Shown here piece after piece: positions 14,625-25,442 of a DNA stretch of 64,000 nucleotides. The position numbers and the translations under genes are program-made. Origin of the DNA: Neocallimastix lanati (nom. inval.). Taxonomy: Eukaryota > Neocallimastigomycota > Neocallimastigomycetes > Neocallimastigales > Neocallimastigaceae. The stretch is from positions 529,501 through 593,500 of the forward strand of contig JACVTC010000082.1 of the NCBI GenBank assembly GCA_016946835.1. The letters are read 5' to 3'. A model generated the notes under the pieces. It was not told where the DNA came from. It did not search any database and saw nothing but the letters and a program-made list of their open reading frames with translations. Within the stretch, counting starts at the first letter, position 1, and every line of letters begins with the position of its first letter.

Positions 14625-16904
14625 ATGAAATTCTCATCTGTTTTATCTACTGTTGCTATTGTTTTCGCTACTAAGTCTTTAGCTATTTCTTGGGAAGAAG
14701 CTGATGCTAAGGCTAGAGAATGGTGTAAAGATTTAACTAATGAAGAAAAAATTACTCTCGTTACTGGTAGAGAAAATATGACCGGTGTTTGTGTCGGTTC
14801 TATTGATCCAATTGAAAGAAAAGGTTTCAAAGGTATTTGCCTTCAAGATGGTCCAGCTGGTGTAAGATTTGCTAAAGGAACTGCTACTTCATGGCAAGCT
14901 TCTATTAACACCGCTGCTACTTTCGATAGAAAATTACTTCGTAAAGTAGGTGAAGCTCAAGGTAAAGAATTCTATCAAAGAGGTATTAATGTTGCACTTG
15001 CTCCTTCAATGGGTATTCAAAGAGCTCCAGCTGCTGGTAGAATTTTTGAATCTTATGGTGAAGATCCATTCTATGTTGGTCAATGTGGTCTTGAAGTTCT
15101 TAAGGGTATTCAAAGTCAAGGTGTTATTGCTAATGCTAAGCATTTCATTGCTAATGATCAAGAAAATAATCGTGGTGCTTCCACTTCTAATGTTCCAGAA
15201 CAAGCTCTTTGGGATGTTTACATGGAACCATTCTATCGTACGGTTATTGATGGAGAAGCTGGTACAGTTATGGCTTCTTACAATGCCATTAATGGAACTT
15301 ATTCAACTCAAAATAAGAGACTTTTAACTGATAGTTTAAAGGGAAAACTCGGATTCCAAGGATTTGTCATGTCAGATTGGTGGGCTATTTTCGATGTTGA
15401 AAAGAGTTTCGGAGCTGGAACAGATATGAATATGCCAGGAGGTAAATATTGGGGACCAGATTATGTTGATGATAGTTTCTGGGGAAAACATATTCTTGAA
15501 TGTATTGAGAAGGGAGTTTTCCCTCAAGAAAGATTAGATGATGCGGTTTTACGTATCATTCGTACTATGTATAAGCTTGATCAAATGGATAATTATCCAG
15601 AAGTTAACTTATATGTTGATACTAATACTAAAGAAAATGCAGCTCTTAATAGAAAAGTTGGAGCTGATAGTAATGTCTTATTAAAGAATGCAGATAATAT
15701 TCTTCCACTTAAGAAGAGTAAGAAGGTTAAAAAGATTGCAGTTATTGGTAAGGATTCTATGCCACCAACTCTTTGTGAAGATATGAGATGTGCTAATGGT
15801 ACACTTCCTCTTGGATGGGGATCAGGTACTACCGATTTCAAATATGTTGTTGATCCTCTTTCAGCCATTACTAAGAGAGCTAAGAAAGCTAATCTTAAGG
15901 TTACCAGTTATGGAGATGATGATGCCAAGAAAGCAGCCAAGGTTGCTAAGAATGCAGATGTAGCCATTGTTTTCGTTCAAGCTGATTCAGGAGAAGAATA
16001 TATCACGGTTGAAGGAAATGCAGGTGATCGTCTTAATTTAGATTTATGGCATGGAGGTAATGAATTAATTGAAGCCGTTGCAGCTGTTAATAAGAATACT
16101 ATTGTTGTTATTCATTCACCAGGTCCAGTTAATGTTCCATTCTTAGATAAGGTTAAAGGTATTATTTTCGCAGGTTTACCAGGTCAAGAAACAGGTAATG
16201 CTATTACTGATGTTTTATTCGGAGATGTTAATCCTTCTGGTCATTTACCATACACTTGGGCTCCTCGTGAAGATTATCCAACGGATGTTAAATATGAACC
16301 AGAATATCCAGATGGTGGAGATAAAATGACAGTTTATGATTATAATGAAGGACTCTTTGTTGGTTACCGTTGGTTCGATAAGAATGAAATCAAGCCAACA
16401 TTCCCATTCGGATATGGTTTATCTTACACTACTTTTGAATATTCCGATTTAGAAGCAGATATGGAAGATGATGGTCTTTATGTTACTTTAACTGTTAAGA
16501 ATACAGGTAAAGTTGCAGGAGCAGCAGTTCCAATGATTTTCCTTTCATTCCCAGAATCTGTTAAAGACTACCCAGTTCGTTTATTCAAAGGATTTGATAA
16601 AGTTATGTTAAAGGCTGGTCAAAGTAAGGAAGTTAAAATTTTCATTGATGATCATGGTCTTTCTTACTATGATGTTGAATCGGAAGATTATGTTAGACCA
16701 AAGGAAGGTGAATTCACAGTTTTTGCTGGTTCAAATGCTAGTGATTTACCACTCAAGGTTAATGTTTTAGCTAATGGAGATGATTATAGTGAAGATGAAG
16801 CCGAAAATGAAGAAGAAGTTAGTGCAGAAGTTGAAGAAGATAATGAAGATAGTGCTTCTGAAGATGAAAAAGAACTTAAGAAAAGATCTTACAAAAATTA
16901 TTAA
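14625..16904 (+). CDS. GH3 beta-glucosidase, copy D (secreted)
   Basis: Right arm of the second palindrome, 759 residues and intact, with Ile513, Glu750 and the ending RSYKNY as in copy C. The signal peptide differs from the other three: TVAIVF replaces TIAVVF at residues 9-14, with clustered synonymous changes, as though this end escaped the latest homogenisation. One change (ACC at Thr403) groups D with A rather than with C, so conversion tracts are patchy. The last codons and the 3' flank lie in a direct repeat of about 35 bp (about 16896-16932 and 16940-16976). All catalytic residues named for copy A are present. Confidence 0.95.
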   Translation: MKFSSVLSTVAIVFATKSLAISWEEADAKAREWCKDLTNEEKITLVTGRENMTGVCVGSIDPIERKGFKGICLQDGPAGVRFAKGTATSWQASINTAATFDRKLLRKVGEAQGKEFYQRGINVALAPSMGIQRAPAAGRIFESYGEDPFYVGQCGLEVLKGIQSQGVIANAKHFIANDQENNRGASTSNVPEQALWDVYMEPFYRTVIDGEAGTVMASYNAINGTYSTQNKRLLTDSLKGKLGFQGFVMSDWWAIFDVEKSFGAGTDMNMPGGKYWGPDYVDDSFWGKHILECIEKGVFPQERLDDAVLRIIRTMYKLDQMDNYPEVNLYVDTNTKENAALNRKVGADSNVLLKNADNILPLKKSKKVKKIAVIGKDSMPPTLCEDMRCANGTLPLGWGSGTTDFKYVVDPLSAITKRAKKANLKVTSYGDDDAKKAAKVAKNADVAIVFVQADSGEEYITVEGNAGDRLNLDLWHGGNELIEAVAAVNKNTIVVIHSPGPVNVPFLDKVKGIIFAGLPGQETGNAITDVLFGDVNPSGHLPYTWAPREDYPTDVKYEPEYPDGGDKMTVYDYNEGLFVGYRWFDKNEIKPTFPFGYGLSYTTFEYSDLEADMEDDGLYVTLTVKNTGKVAGAAVPMIFLSFPESVKDYPVRLFKGFDKVMLKAGQSKEVKIFIDDHGLSYYDVESEDYVRPKEGEFTVFAGSNASDLPLKVNVLANGDDYSEDEAENEEEVSAEVEEDNEDSASEDEKELKKRSYKNY

Positions 16905-17805
16905 AATAAAATTTAAGAATAAAATAAAAAAATATTATAACAATTATTAAAATAAAATTTAAGAATAAAATAAAAAAAAAAATTAGAGATAAAAAAATTG
17001 AATATAAATTGTATTTTTAAATTATGTACTATAAAAATAAGATATAAAGTCAAATAGAACAAAAAAATAAATAAAATGAAATAATAAATAAAATTAAAAT
17101 AAAAATAAAATAATAAAATAATTAATTATTATGATCTTTTATATAAACATAATTATATAGTTATTATTTAATATTAATATTATTATAAATAAATGGTAAT
17201 AGTATAATGTAATTGAATGTAAGTTGTTGCAGTAGGTTATTTAACATATCTGAATCTGATATCTAACAAAAATATACTAAAATACTATAAATTATTTATA
17301 AAAATTGTTATTTCAATGAATGTTTTACAAAAGTATAGTTTATGTTAAATTATAGTATTTGATAATGGTTGTACTAGTATCCAAGCTAGTTATAAGCTCA
17401 AATATGCAATTATTGTAAACATCTATGAATGTAAAATATCACAAGCTAGGATATTGCGATAATGCTGCAGATACATGTAAGTTGAATAACAAGTATATAA
17501 ATAATCATAATAATAGTTATATCTTTATTTTTGAAATAGATATGATTAAATATTCTTTCATACTAGTTGGGAATATAGTTAGGAATATAGGTAGTTCATT
17601 TAGTTTGATATTGAATATGCACTGAATATTTGAACAGATAAATAATGTATCAAATACCTATTAAAATTAGTCTTATTTTATATATTTAATAATTATTAAC
17701 TATTAATTTTGTTTTATTTATAAATATCAAATCATGTGACATTAATATTTAAGTATTAGTTAAATATAATGGTTTTAGCATTAAAATAGTGTAAAACCTG
17801 TATCA
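16905..17805. other. Intergenic DNA, partly of higher complexity
   Basis: No gene can be supported. The first 280 bases are A-rich and begin with the second half of the repeat overlapping copy D. From about 17205 to 17660 the sequence is less repetitive than normal spacer and contains a 66-residue open frame at 17425-17625 with GYCDNAADTC. I do not recognise it and it has no clear start context. It may be old gene debris. Confidence 0.4.
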
Positions 17806-18690
17806 TAATTAAATTTACAAAATAATCCACTAAATCTTTTTGAATTTTTATTTTTGTTACCTCTAATATATTTTTATTTTTTTTTTTTTTTTTTGCCAAT
17901 AACTATTATCTTTTTGTTCACATTGTTCAACGGATATTTCCCAACCATCAACATTGTTAAAATCTTTAAAAGTAGCACTATCTTATATTTAAACAATGTC
18001 TAATCCAGTATCATAATCATACTTATCAATTATAGGTTCATTAATAAATTTTGATATTACAATGAGATCTAGCATAAACATAATCATAAACACTAAAAAT
18101 AATAACATTATGTTTCTTACAATAATCATAAAAGCTTTCATTAATATTGTCATCTTCAAATATAATATATTACTATATTCTTGATATTTTCCAGTATAAT
18201 AATCCCTGTGATAATAATGTCAAATATGTATTTTCCAACTTTCTTTTGTATCTAATAAATGACATTTCAAAAAATTTTATTTGAAATGTTGTTATACTTA
18301 AACCATCAATAAAAAGTATTAATCCAATAACCTCTCATAATTATTAGGCCACATGAATTTTGAATCTGAATTTTCATAACTAACATTATTATTTTTTTAC
18401 AATTTGTTATTTCCTTATAGGCATACATTCATAATCATAATCTCCAAGGCATAATAATACATCGAATGTTGATAACTATATTGCTTTTTTAGCTTCCATT
18501 TTCGTTCCACTATAAAAATGACATTTATATATTTCATGTTAATTATATTCATAATAAATAAATAATATATATTAATTATAATTTTCTAATTTTTAATAAT
18601 TTAACTTTAAATATTAATTAAATTACCTATCACCTGTAAATATTAATTGTTTAAGTAAATTCATATTCTCCATACTTGTATACATTATTA
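17806..18690 (-). pseudogene. Decayed copy of the neighbouring metallophosphatase gene
   Basis: The minus strand aligns with the intact metallophosphatase gene at 21627-23306. The exon 1 end (KYGEYEFT, then a GGTGATAG-GT splice context) lies at about 18626-18690. The exon 2 motif GDYDYEC corresponds to GDLDYKC of the intact gene. Exon 3 similarity runs from about 18300 down to 17806. The former first intron is still present, so this is a DNA-level tandem duplicate and not a processed copy. Damage seen: a TAG where the intact gene has the Lys codon before LSSFD, loss of roughly 100 bp including the GNHD region, several frameshifts, and a T-run in exon 3. The C-terminal membrane-anchor part is missing. 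Confidence 0.85.
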
Positions 18691-19002
18691 TTCTTTAATA
18701 TTTCTATTGTTTTAGGATAAATTTTTAACAAATACAGAGCGAATCAAATGTATAATATATTTTTTATAAAGTACCATCTTACCTCAAAATCTAAAATATT
18801 AATTTCTAATGTTTATATCTTAATATTTAAATATCTAGTTATAAATTTTGCTATATATATTTACATATATCTAATTGATATTAAAAAGAAAAGTACATAT
18901 ATATTTATATTATTATTAAAAATGGTACAACATTTGTTAATATATTAATATTATTTTTTAATATAATTCCTATATATTGATATTAAATCAAACTATTATA
19001 TA

Positions 19003-19037
<35 letters not shown>

Positions 19038-19343
19038 TCAATACAGGTAATTATATATATATTCATTTATTTTTTTTTTTTTTTCTAATATATAGGACTA
19101 TGTTGATTAAGCGGATTGAAGTCTTTTTGACTTCTTTCTTCCATATATAAATATTATAATATAGATAAAAAAATTCCTTTTTTTTTCATTTATTTATATA
19201 AACTTTTATCTTATAATTAATATTTAGTATTGTCTTTTACTTAATTTTATATAATTTCATATTAAAAAGAATAAAAAAATAAAAAAAAAATTAAAAATTA
19301 TTATTGTATTAAAAATAATTTAAAATATAAAAAAAAAAAAAAA

Positions 19344-19388
<45 letters not shown>

Positions 19389-19744
19389 CTATTACAATAT
19401 AAAAATATAAATATATATATATTCAATCAATAATAGTTATAAACAGGATATGAATCTATTGAATATTTTATTTTATTTTTTTTTATTAATACTTTACTCT
19501 TTTATACCACTTCACTATTTTTTTCTTTTTATTTTATTTTAAATTTAAATTTATAATAAGAAAATTAAAGAAAATTAAATCATAATCAAACGTATTATTT
19601 TTCTTTAATATCTATTAAATATTGAAATGTTTAAAAAATATATAATTAATTTATAAACTAAAGAAAAAAATTATAATATCAATTATTTCAAATTTATTTT
19701 TTAAAAAAACTATATAATAAAATATTAATTTAGTATTGATTAAT
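18691..19744. other. AT-rich intergenic DNA
   Basis: No gene seen. It contains A-runs at about 19007-19034 and 19330-19345, an ATA/AAT microsatellite at about 19346-19383, and a short less biased island at about 19096-19145 with no recognisable content. Confidence 0.6.
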
Positions 19745-19880
19745 AACGAATGGTTAAAAGAAATGAAGCGAATGTAGACGAGTGAGAGATCGAGCACGTA
19801 ACGTAGTGAAGCTGCGTAGAAGCTCGAGATCAGTCGAGAATGAGCGAATTGTAGTCAATGAGTGAAGTTGAATGAAATAA
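19745..19880. other. G/C-richer repetitive patch of unknown nature
   Basis: This is a compositional outlier of about 135 bp within extremely AT-rich spacer, rich in GAG, CGA and AAGC words. It contains a degenerate direct repeat (ATGAAGCGAATGTAGACGAG near 19772 against ATGAGCGAATTGTAGTCAAT near 19840). It also has inverted words (GATCGAGC against GCTCGAGATC, and CACGT-A-ACGT). It lies just before the 7-bp satellite. I do not recognise it; it could be the end of a mobile element or a structured RNA. No open frame crosses it. Confidence 0.5.
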
Positions 19881-19924
19881 TAAATATATTTATTGACTAT
19901 TGATTATGAATATTTTTTATATTA

Positions 19925-20610
19925 ATTATTTATTATTTATTATTTATTATTTATTATTTATTATTTATTATTTATTATTTATTATTTATTATTTATTATT
20001 TATTATTTATTATTTATTATTTATTATTTATTATTTATTATTTATTATTTATTATTTATTATTTATTATTTATTATTTATTATTTATTATTTATTATTTA
20101 TTATTTATTATTTATTATTTATTATTTATTATTTATTATTTATTATTTATTATTTATTATTTATTATTTATTATTTATTATTTATTATTTATTATTTATT
20201 ATTTATTATTTATTATTTATTATTTATTATTTATTATTTATTATTTATTATTTATTATTTATTATCTATTATTCAATTATTTATTTAGTTATTCAATATT
20301 ATTGATTATTTATTTATTTATTTATTTATTATTTATTATTTATTTTTTTATTTTTTATTATTTATTATTTATTATTTATTATTTATTATTTATTATTTAT
20401 TATTTATTATTCAATTATTTATTATTTATTATTTATTATTTATTATTTAATTATTTATTATTTATTATTTATTATTTATTATTTATTTATTTATTATTTA
20501 TTATTTATTATTTATTATTTATTATTTATTATTTATTATTTATTATTTATTATTTATTATATATTGTATATTATTTATTACTTACTATATACTATTTATT
20601 ATCATTGATT
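19925..20610. repeat. TTATTTA heptamer satellite
   Basis: A nearly perfect tandem array of the 7-bp unit TTATTTA runs from about 19925 to 20262. It continues with interruptions (partial units, TTCAATTA variants) to about 20610. Because 7 is not a multiple of 3 and the unit lacks stops in one phase, it creates an open frame of 256 codons with a 7-residue period. That frame is an artefact and not a gene. The unit lacks the G-runs of telomeric repeats. Confidence 0.9.
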
Positions 20611-20994
20611 ATAAATATAATTTTAAAACCTTACAACTTCAATAAAAAGTTCTATACTAATTTGAAATAGTTAAATATTTATTAATTAATTAATTATTTA
20701 CTTATTTATTTATTTATTAAATAGTTTATTTATTGTTTTTTATTTATATATGTATATATATATATATTCATAATTTTTTTTTTTTTTTAAAGTTTAAATA
20801 AAAAATTCAAATTACAAGATTTTTAACTAATGTATTACATTATTAATATTTATAAAATGTAAGTTTAAATTTTTTTTCTTTTAAAATATTATAATTAATT
20901 TTTTTTATAGTACTATAAAAAATTTCTAAATAAATATTATATATGTAATATACTATACTATATTATATTATATAATTAATTATTACTTAAAAAA

Positions 20995-21460
20995 GAACAA
21001 AGAAATTCTTTAAGATTAAAATTTGAATATTTATTGAAATTAGGTTAAATCATTTTATATTTACATATACTTAATTCAAATAAGAGTATTAAAAATAAAA
21101 ATAATACATCATATTAATATTTTATGACATATTATAATAATAATTTTTATTACTTTCTTTTTTTTTAAAAAAAAAAAAAAAAAGAAATTCTTTAAAATTA
21201 AAATTTGAATATTTATTAAAATTAGGTTAAATCATTTTATATTTCTATATACTTTAAACAAAGTATACAGAAATAAGAATAAATGAAAAAAAGCATATAT
21301 ATATATTAATACTTTATGGCATATTATTATAATAATTTTTATTACATATTTTTTAAAAATAATAAAAAAAAGAAAAAAAAAAAAAGAAAAAAAAAAAGAA
21401 AATTCTATAAGATTAAAATTTGAATATTCATTGAAATTAGATTAAATCATGCAAATTCTT
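20995..21460. repeat. Triplicated direct repeat, about 60-180 bp per copy
   Basis: Three direct copies share a core close to AAAATTTGAATATTTATT followed by an AAATTAGGTTAAATCAT word. They begin at about 21000, 21183 and 21399. The first two are similar for about 160 bp, up to a shared AATAATTTTTATTAC end. The third is truncated after about 60 bp. They are separated by A-runs. The family is unknown. Confidence 0.75.
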
Positions 21461-21626
21461 TATATAAATATTAGCAATAAAAAAAAGAATATAATAGTAC
21501 TGATTGCTTAAATTACATATAATTAATAATAATTAAATAGTATTTACTTTCAATTATTTTTTTTTATAAATTGAATATATAAATATATATATACATATAT
21601 TGGATTATTTTTTAGTTTTGAACGAA

Positions 21627-23306
21627 TTAAAAATAATAATTATTTATTTTTTCATTTTTTTCATCTTTTTCTTCATCTTCTTCTTCATTGTTTTCTTCTA
21701 TATTATATTTTTCTTTGCTTTGTATTCTTTTAATTTCCTTATATATAATTGTACCTCCAAATATAATAATTACTATGGACATAATACTACCAAAAATAAG
21801 AATATTTTTAATAGAAAATATATTACTTGAATTCTTATTGTTCTCTTTAGAACTAATATTGAAATTATTATTTAAAATTGGAGTATTATTTGGATTTTTA
21901 TTATCATTATTATTTAAGCTGCTTTTAATATTATTTTTAATTTCATATGCAGATATTTTGGCTTGTAAAAAGTTATCATCAATTTCAGAATATAAAATAT
22001 CCTCTGGGCTATCATTTCTATAAATATAAAATTTATCAAATACTTTATCACTAGAATTTATTCTTTTGAATTCACAATAAGCTTTCCTATTATTTCCTCC
22101 ATAATTAAATTTACAAAATAAACCACCAAAACGTAATGCATTTTCATTATGCTTTCCTCTTGCATATTTTTTCACCCAGTGAGAATAATCCTTTTGTTCA
22201 CCTTGTTCAATATATATTTCCCAACCGCCAACACCATTTAAAATATTAAAGGAAGCACCATCTCGAATTTGAACAATATCTGTTCCAGTTTTTAAATCGT
22301 ATTCATCAATAACTGGTTTTTTAAATTTTGACATCACATTAGTTCTTGCATAAACATGATCATGTGCACTAAAGATAATAGCCCCATGGTCTTTACAAAA
22401 ATCATAAAAGCTCTCATCATCATTACCATCTCCGGACACAATATTACCGAATTCTTGATATTTTCCAGTATGATAATACTTATCATAAAAATGCCAAGAG
22501 CAAATTTTCCAATCTTCATTTGCCTCAATTAAATGTTTCTTTAAAAATCTCAATTGTTCTTTTGTATTATCGGCTCCCTTAATCCCTGCTGATAATCCAA
22601 TAATTCTCTACATTTTATTACAAACAAAATTTTAAATTTTTCTTGATTAATATATAAAATAGTATTATTATTAAAAGATTATAACTAGTATCTATTATAT
22701 TTACCATATTTTTATATTTACAAGACCACATAAACTTTGATTCTGAAAATTCACAACTAATATCATTATTTTTTTTATTTGTCATTTCGCTGTATACATT
22801 ATTCAAGAATTTTCTTGCTATATCATCTGAACATTGAGATTTAGCATCATGATTTCCAATAACACTCATAAATTGATATTTACGTTTGGAATTTAAAACA
22901 TCAGTAAAATATTTATCGGGTGAACATTTATAATCTAAATCTCCAAGATTTAGAATTGCATCAAATGAAGATAACTTCATAACTTCTTTTGCTGAATAAT
23001 CTGATCCACTTTAAATAATTATGAAATGTTTTATAATATTAATAATAATAATAATAATTATAATAAAATATAGTTAAAAAATAATATAATAATTATTGTC
23101 TATCTAAATACCAAAAGTTTATATAATAATTATATATATAAAAATATGTATATTTACGTATCACCAACAACCAGTAAGGTAAATTCATCATCACCATATT
23201 TAAATGAAGCAAGTTGTTCCTCAGTAATAATGGACCTTGCTTTTATTTCAATTATTAAATAAAATAAAAAGTATAAAATATTTACTGTTTTTATGAAACA
23301 TTTCAT
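21627..23306 (-). CDS. Membrane-anchored metallophosphatase (purple acid phosphatase-like)
   Basis: Three exons: 23158-23306, 22705-23008 and 21627-22607. Introns of 149 and 97 bp have GT-AG ends. The coding sum is 1434 nt (477 residues). The N-terminus has a short charged start and a hydrophobic run (ILYFLFYLII), a likely signal peptide. Calcineurin-like metallophosphatase motifs follow in order: GDTGSD, made by joining exons 1 and 2; GDLDY; IGNHD; CSWHFYDKYYH in place of the usual GHxP-like block; and SAHDHVYAR. Near the C-terminus is one hydrophobic segment (ILIFGSIMSIVIIIFGGTII) and then a charged Glu/Lys tail, so the enzyme probably faces outside on a type I anchor. The substrate is unknown; relatives hydrolyse phosphate esters. 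A decayed tandem copy lies about 3 kb away on the same strand. Confidence 0.85.
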
Positions 23307-23347
23307 TTGACTATCTTTTATTGTTTTGTAATGTTAATTATTTATTA

Positions 23348-23384
<37 letters not shown>

Positions 23385-23715
23385 TCTGATTATTATTATA
23401 TTATTAATAGATCAATTGATATTACAATTTAAGTATTTTAAAATAAAAATATAAAAATTAATAAAAATTTGAAAAAAAAAAAAAAAAAAAAAAAAATATT
23501 AAAAAAAGTAAAAAAAAATATATATGAATAAAAATTACTAAATATTTATTTATATATTTTTATATATATTTAAATCTTAAAATATTTTATATTATATTAT
23601 TCTTATTCTAAATAATAATATTATTTAATTATTTATTTAATTATTCATTTAGGATTGGCTTTCTGCTTTCTTTTTTACTTTTTTATTTTAAATATTTTAA
23701 AATATTATGTATATA

Positions 23716-23748
<33 letters not shown>

Positions 23749-25135
23749 AAATGTTTATATGTTTATATAATGAAATATGAATTATCTTTGAATAACAAAT
23801 CATTAAGTTTATTCTATTTTGAATGTTTATATATTATATTAATATATTTAATATATGTAAAATATACATTAATTATATTTACTATAATATTATATGAATT
23901 AAAATATATTGTAAGTCGTTAATAAATATTTTATTTATAACTAAATAAAGAATTCATCATAAATATCAACAAAATAATAATATATAATATAATATATAAA
24001 TAATATATTATATGAAAAATTGTAAATTTTTTTATAATAAAAAAGAAAAAGAAGTTACTTTTTAAAAAATATATATATATATTATAATTATTCTGTAAAT
24101 TTAATAATCTAAAAATTTAACTTTAAAACTTTTATTTTGTTTATATATATGGAAAGATTAATATTACAATATACATATAATTTATTAATAAAAAATTCTG
24201 TATTTCAAAAAAAAATAAACAATCTAACCAATTATTTCATATATGAAATAACCAGTAATATTACTATATAACTATTTTATTTGATTTATAATATATATCA
24301 ATAGTATTAATAATAAATGTATATAATAAAATTGACATATTTAATTTTTAAATATATAACATAATAATAATAAATTAAATATAAATATAAATGAATATAT
24401 TTATATATTATATATATTTAATCTTTAAATAATGAAGATCTGTAAAATTAAAGTTTTATATCATAACCAAATAAGGTATCTTTTTTTTTTTTATTAAATT
24501 AAATTTATTCCTTATTAATTTTTCATTTGATTATTATTAGTAATTGTTTTTTTTTTTTATCACCCAAGGAAATAAGAAGATAGGATGAAATATTCCTTTA
24601 CAAATCTCATATTCCCTTAAAAAAATGATTATTAAACAGTTTCAGTATCAATATAACTCTCAATCTAATCGATATTATATTAATATTATTCTAAATATCT
24701 TGTTATGTCCAACCGTCTAATGACAGTATATTTCAAATTATTTTTATTTTTTTAAATAAAAAAACTTCATATTTATACCTTTTAAAAGTAATAATTAATA
24801 ATTCATTCCATTAATAATATAAATTTATATCATTAATATTAGAAATAATAATTTATTAATAAAATCTATAAATAAATGCATTATTAGTATTAAATGTACA
24901 TAAATTTTTAAATACGTATAGTTTTTTAAAATAATATATAATATACATAATTAGAAGAATTCATGTACATTTTTATACTAGTACAAGTGTAACAAATATA
25001 TATATATTAATTATAAATAAACTTTACTTAACATTTTTTATTTTTTTTTAATATTTTTTATTTTTTTATAATAAATTAAAATTTATAAATATTTTATTTT
25101 ACTTTATATATATAAAATCATAAACAGTAAAGATA
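23307..25135. other. AT-rich intergenic DNA
   Basis: No gene seen. There is an ATT tract at about 23350-23383 just upstream of the metallophosphatase ATG, long A-runs at about 23473-23496 and 23719-23746, and TA repeats. The open frame at 23707-23922 is A/T-driven and unsupported. A slightly more complex stretch at about 24565-24730 gave no recognisable gene or RNA. Confidence 0.55.
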
Positions 25136-25442
25136 GGGAGAGTTGCATTTCCCCAAATTGCATTTCGCCAGGTTGTATTTCGACAAGTGGCGTAGTATTA
25201 AAATGTTGCATTTCCCCAAGTTGCATTTCCCCAAGTTGCTTTTCGCCAGGTTGCATTTCGACAAGTAGAGTATTGATATAAATCAATGAATAAATAAATA
25301 AATATTAATTCAAAATATTTTTTTTAAAATTGTTTTTATGCGATATTAATAATATTTATTTTTATTTATTGATTTATTTATTTAATAATTTTCAATTTGG
25401 CGAAATGCAATCTGGCGAAATGCAATTTGGCGAAATGCCCCA
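25136..25442 (+). repeat. Small element with inverted arrays of a GCATTTCGCC-type unit
   Basis: The left part (25136-25280) has about nine copies of a 12-15 bp unit of the form TTGCATTTC(C/G)CCA(A/G). After an AT-rich middle, three copies occur in inverse orientation at 25397-25442 (GGCGAAATGCAAT units). The outer ends, GGGAGAGTTGCATTTC on the left and GCATTTCGCC reading inward from the right, resemble subterminal repeats of a short non-autonomous DNA transposon. A second copy of the left part lies at 56186-56305, including the GTGGCGTA-TATTAAAATGTTG linker and an AT-rich tail. Repeated peptides such as LGEMQ on the minus strand come from the units and are not evidence of a gene. Confidence 0.6.

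Noticed and set aside
19925-20610. Heptamer array as a telomere or subtelomeric repeat
   Set aside because: The TTATTTA unit lacks the G-run of telomeric repeats such as TTAGGG, and the array lies inside the window between genes.
19900-20670. Long open frame with a 7-residue Leu/Phe/Ile/Tyr period
   Set aside because: It is a direct reading of the TTATTTA satellite. No start context, domain or codon structure supports a protein.
25104-25286. Minus-strand frame with repeated LGEMQ peptides
   Set aside because: The peptide period follows the short DNA unit of the array. The second copy of the array reads differently, so no protein is supported.
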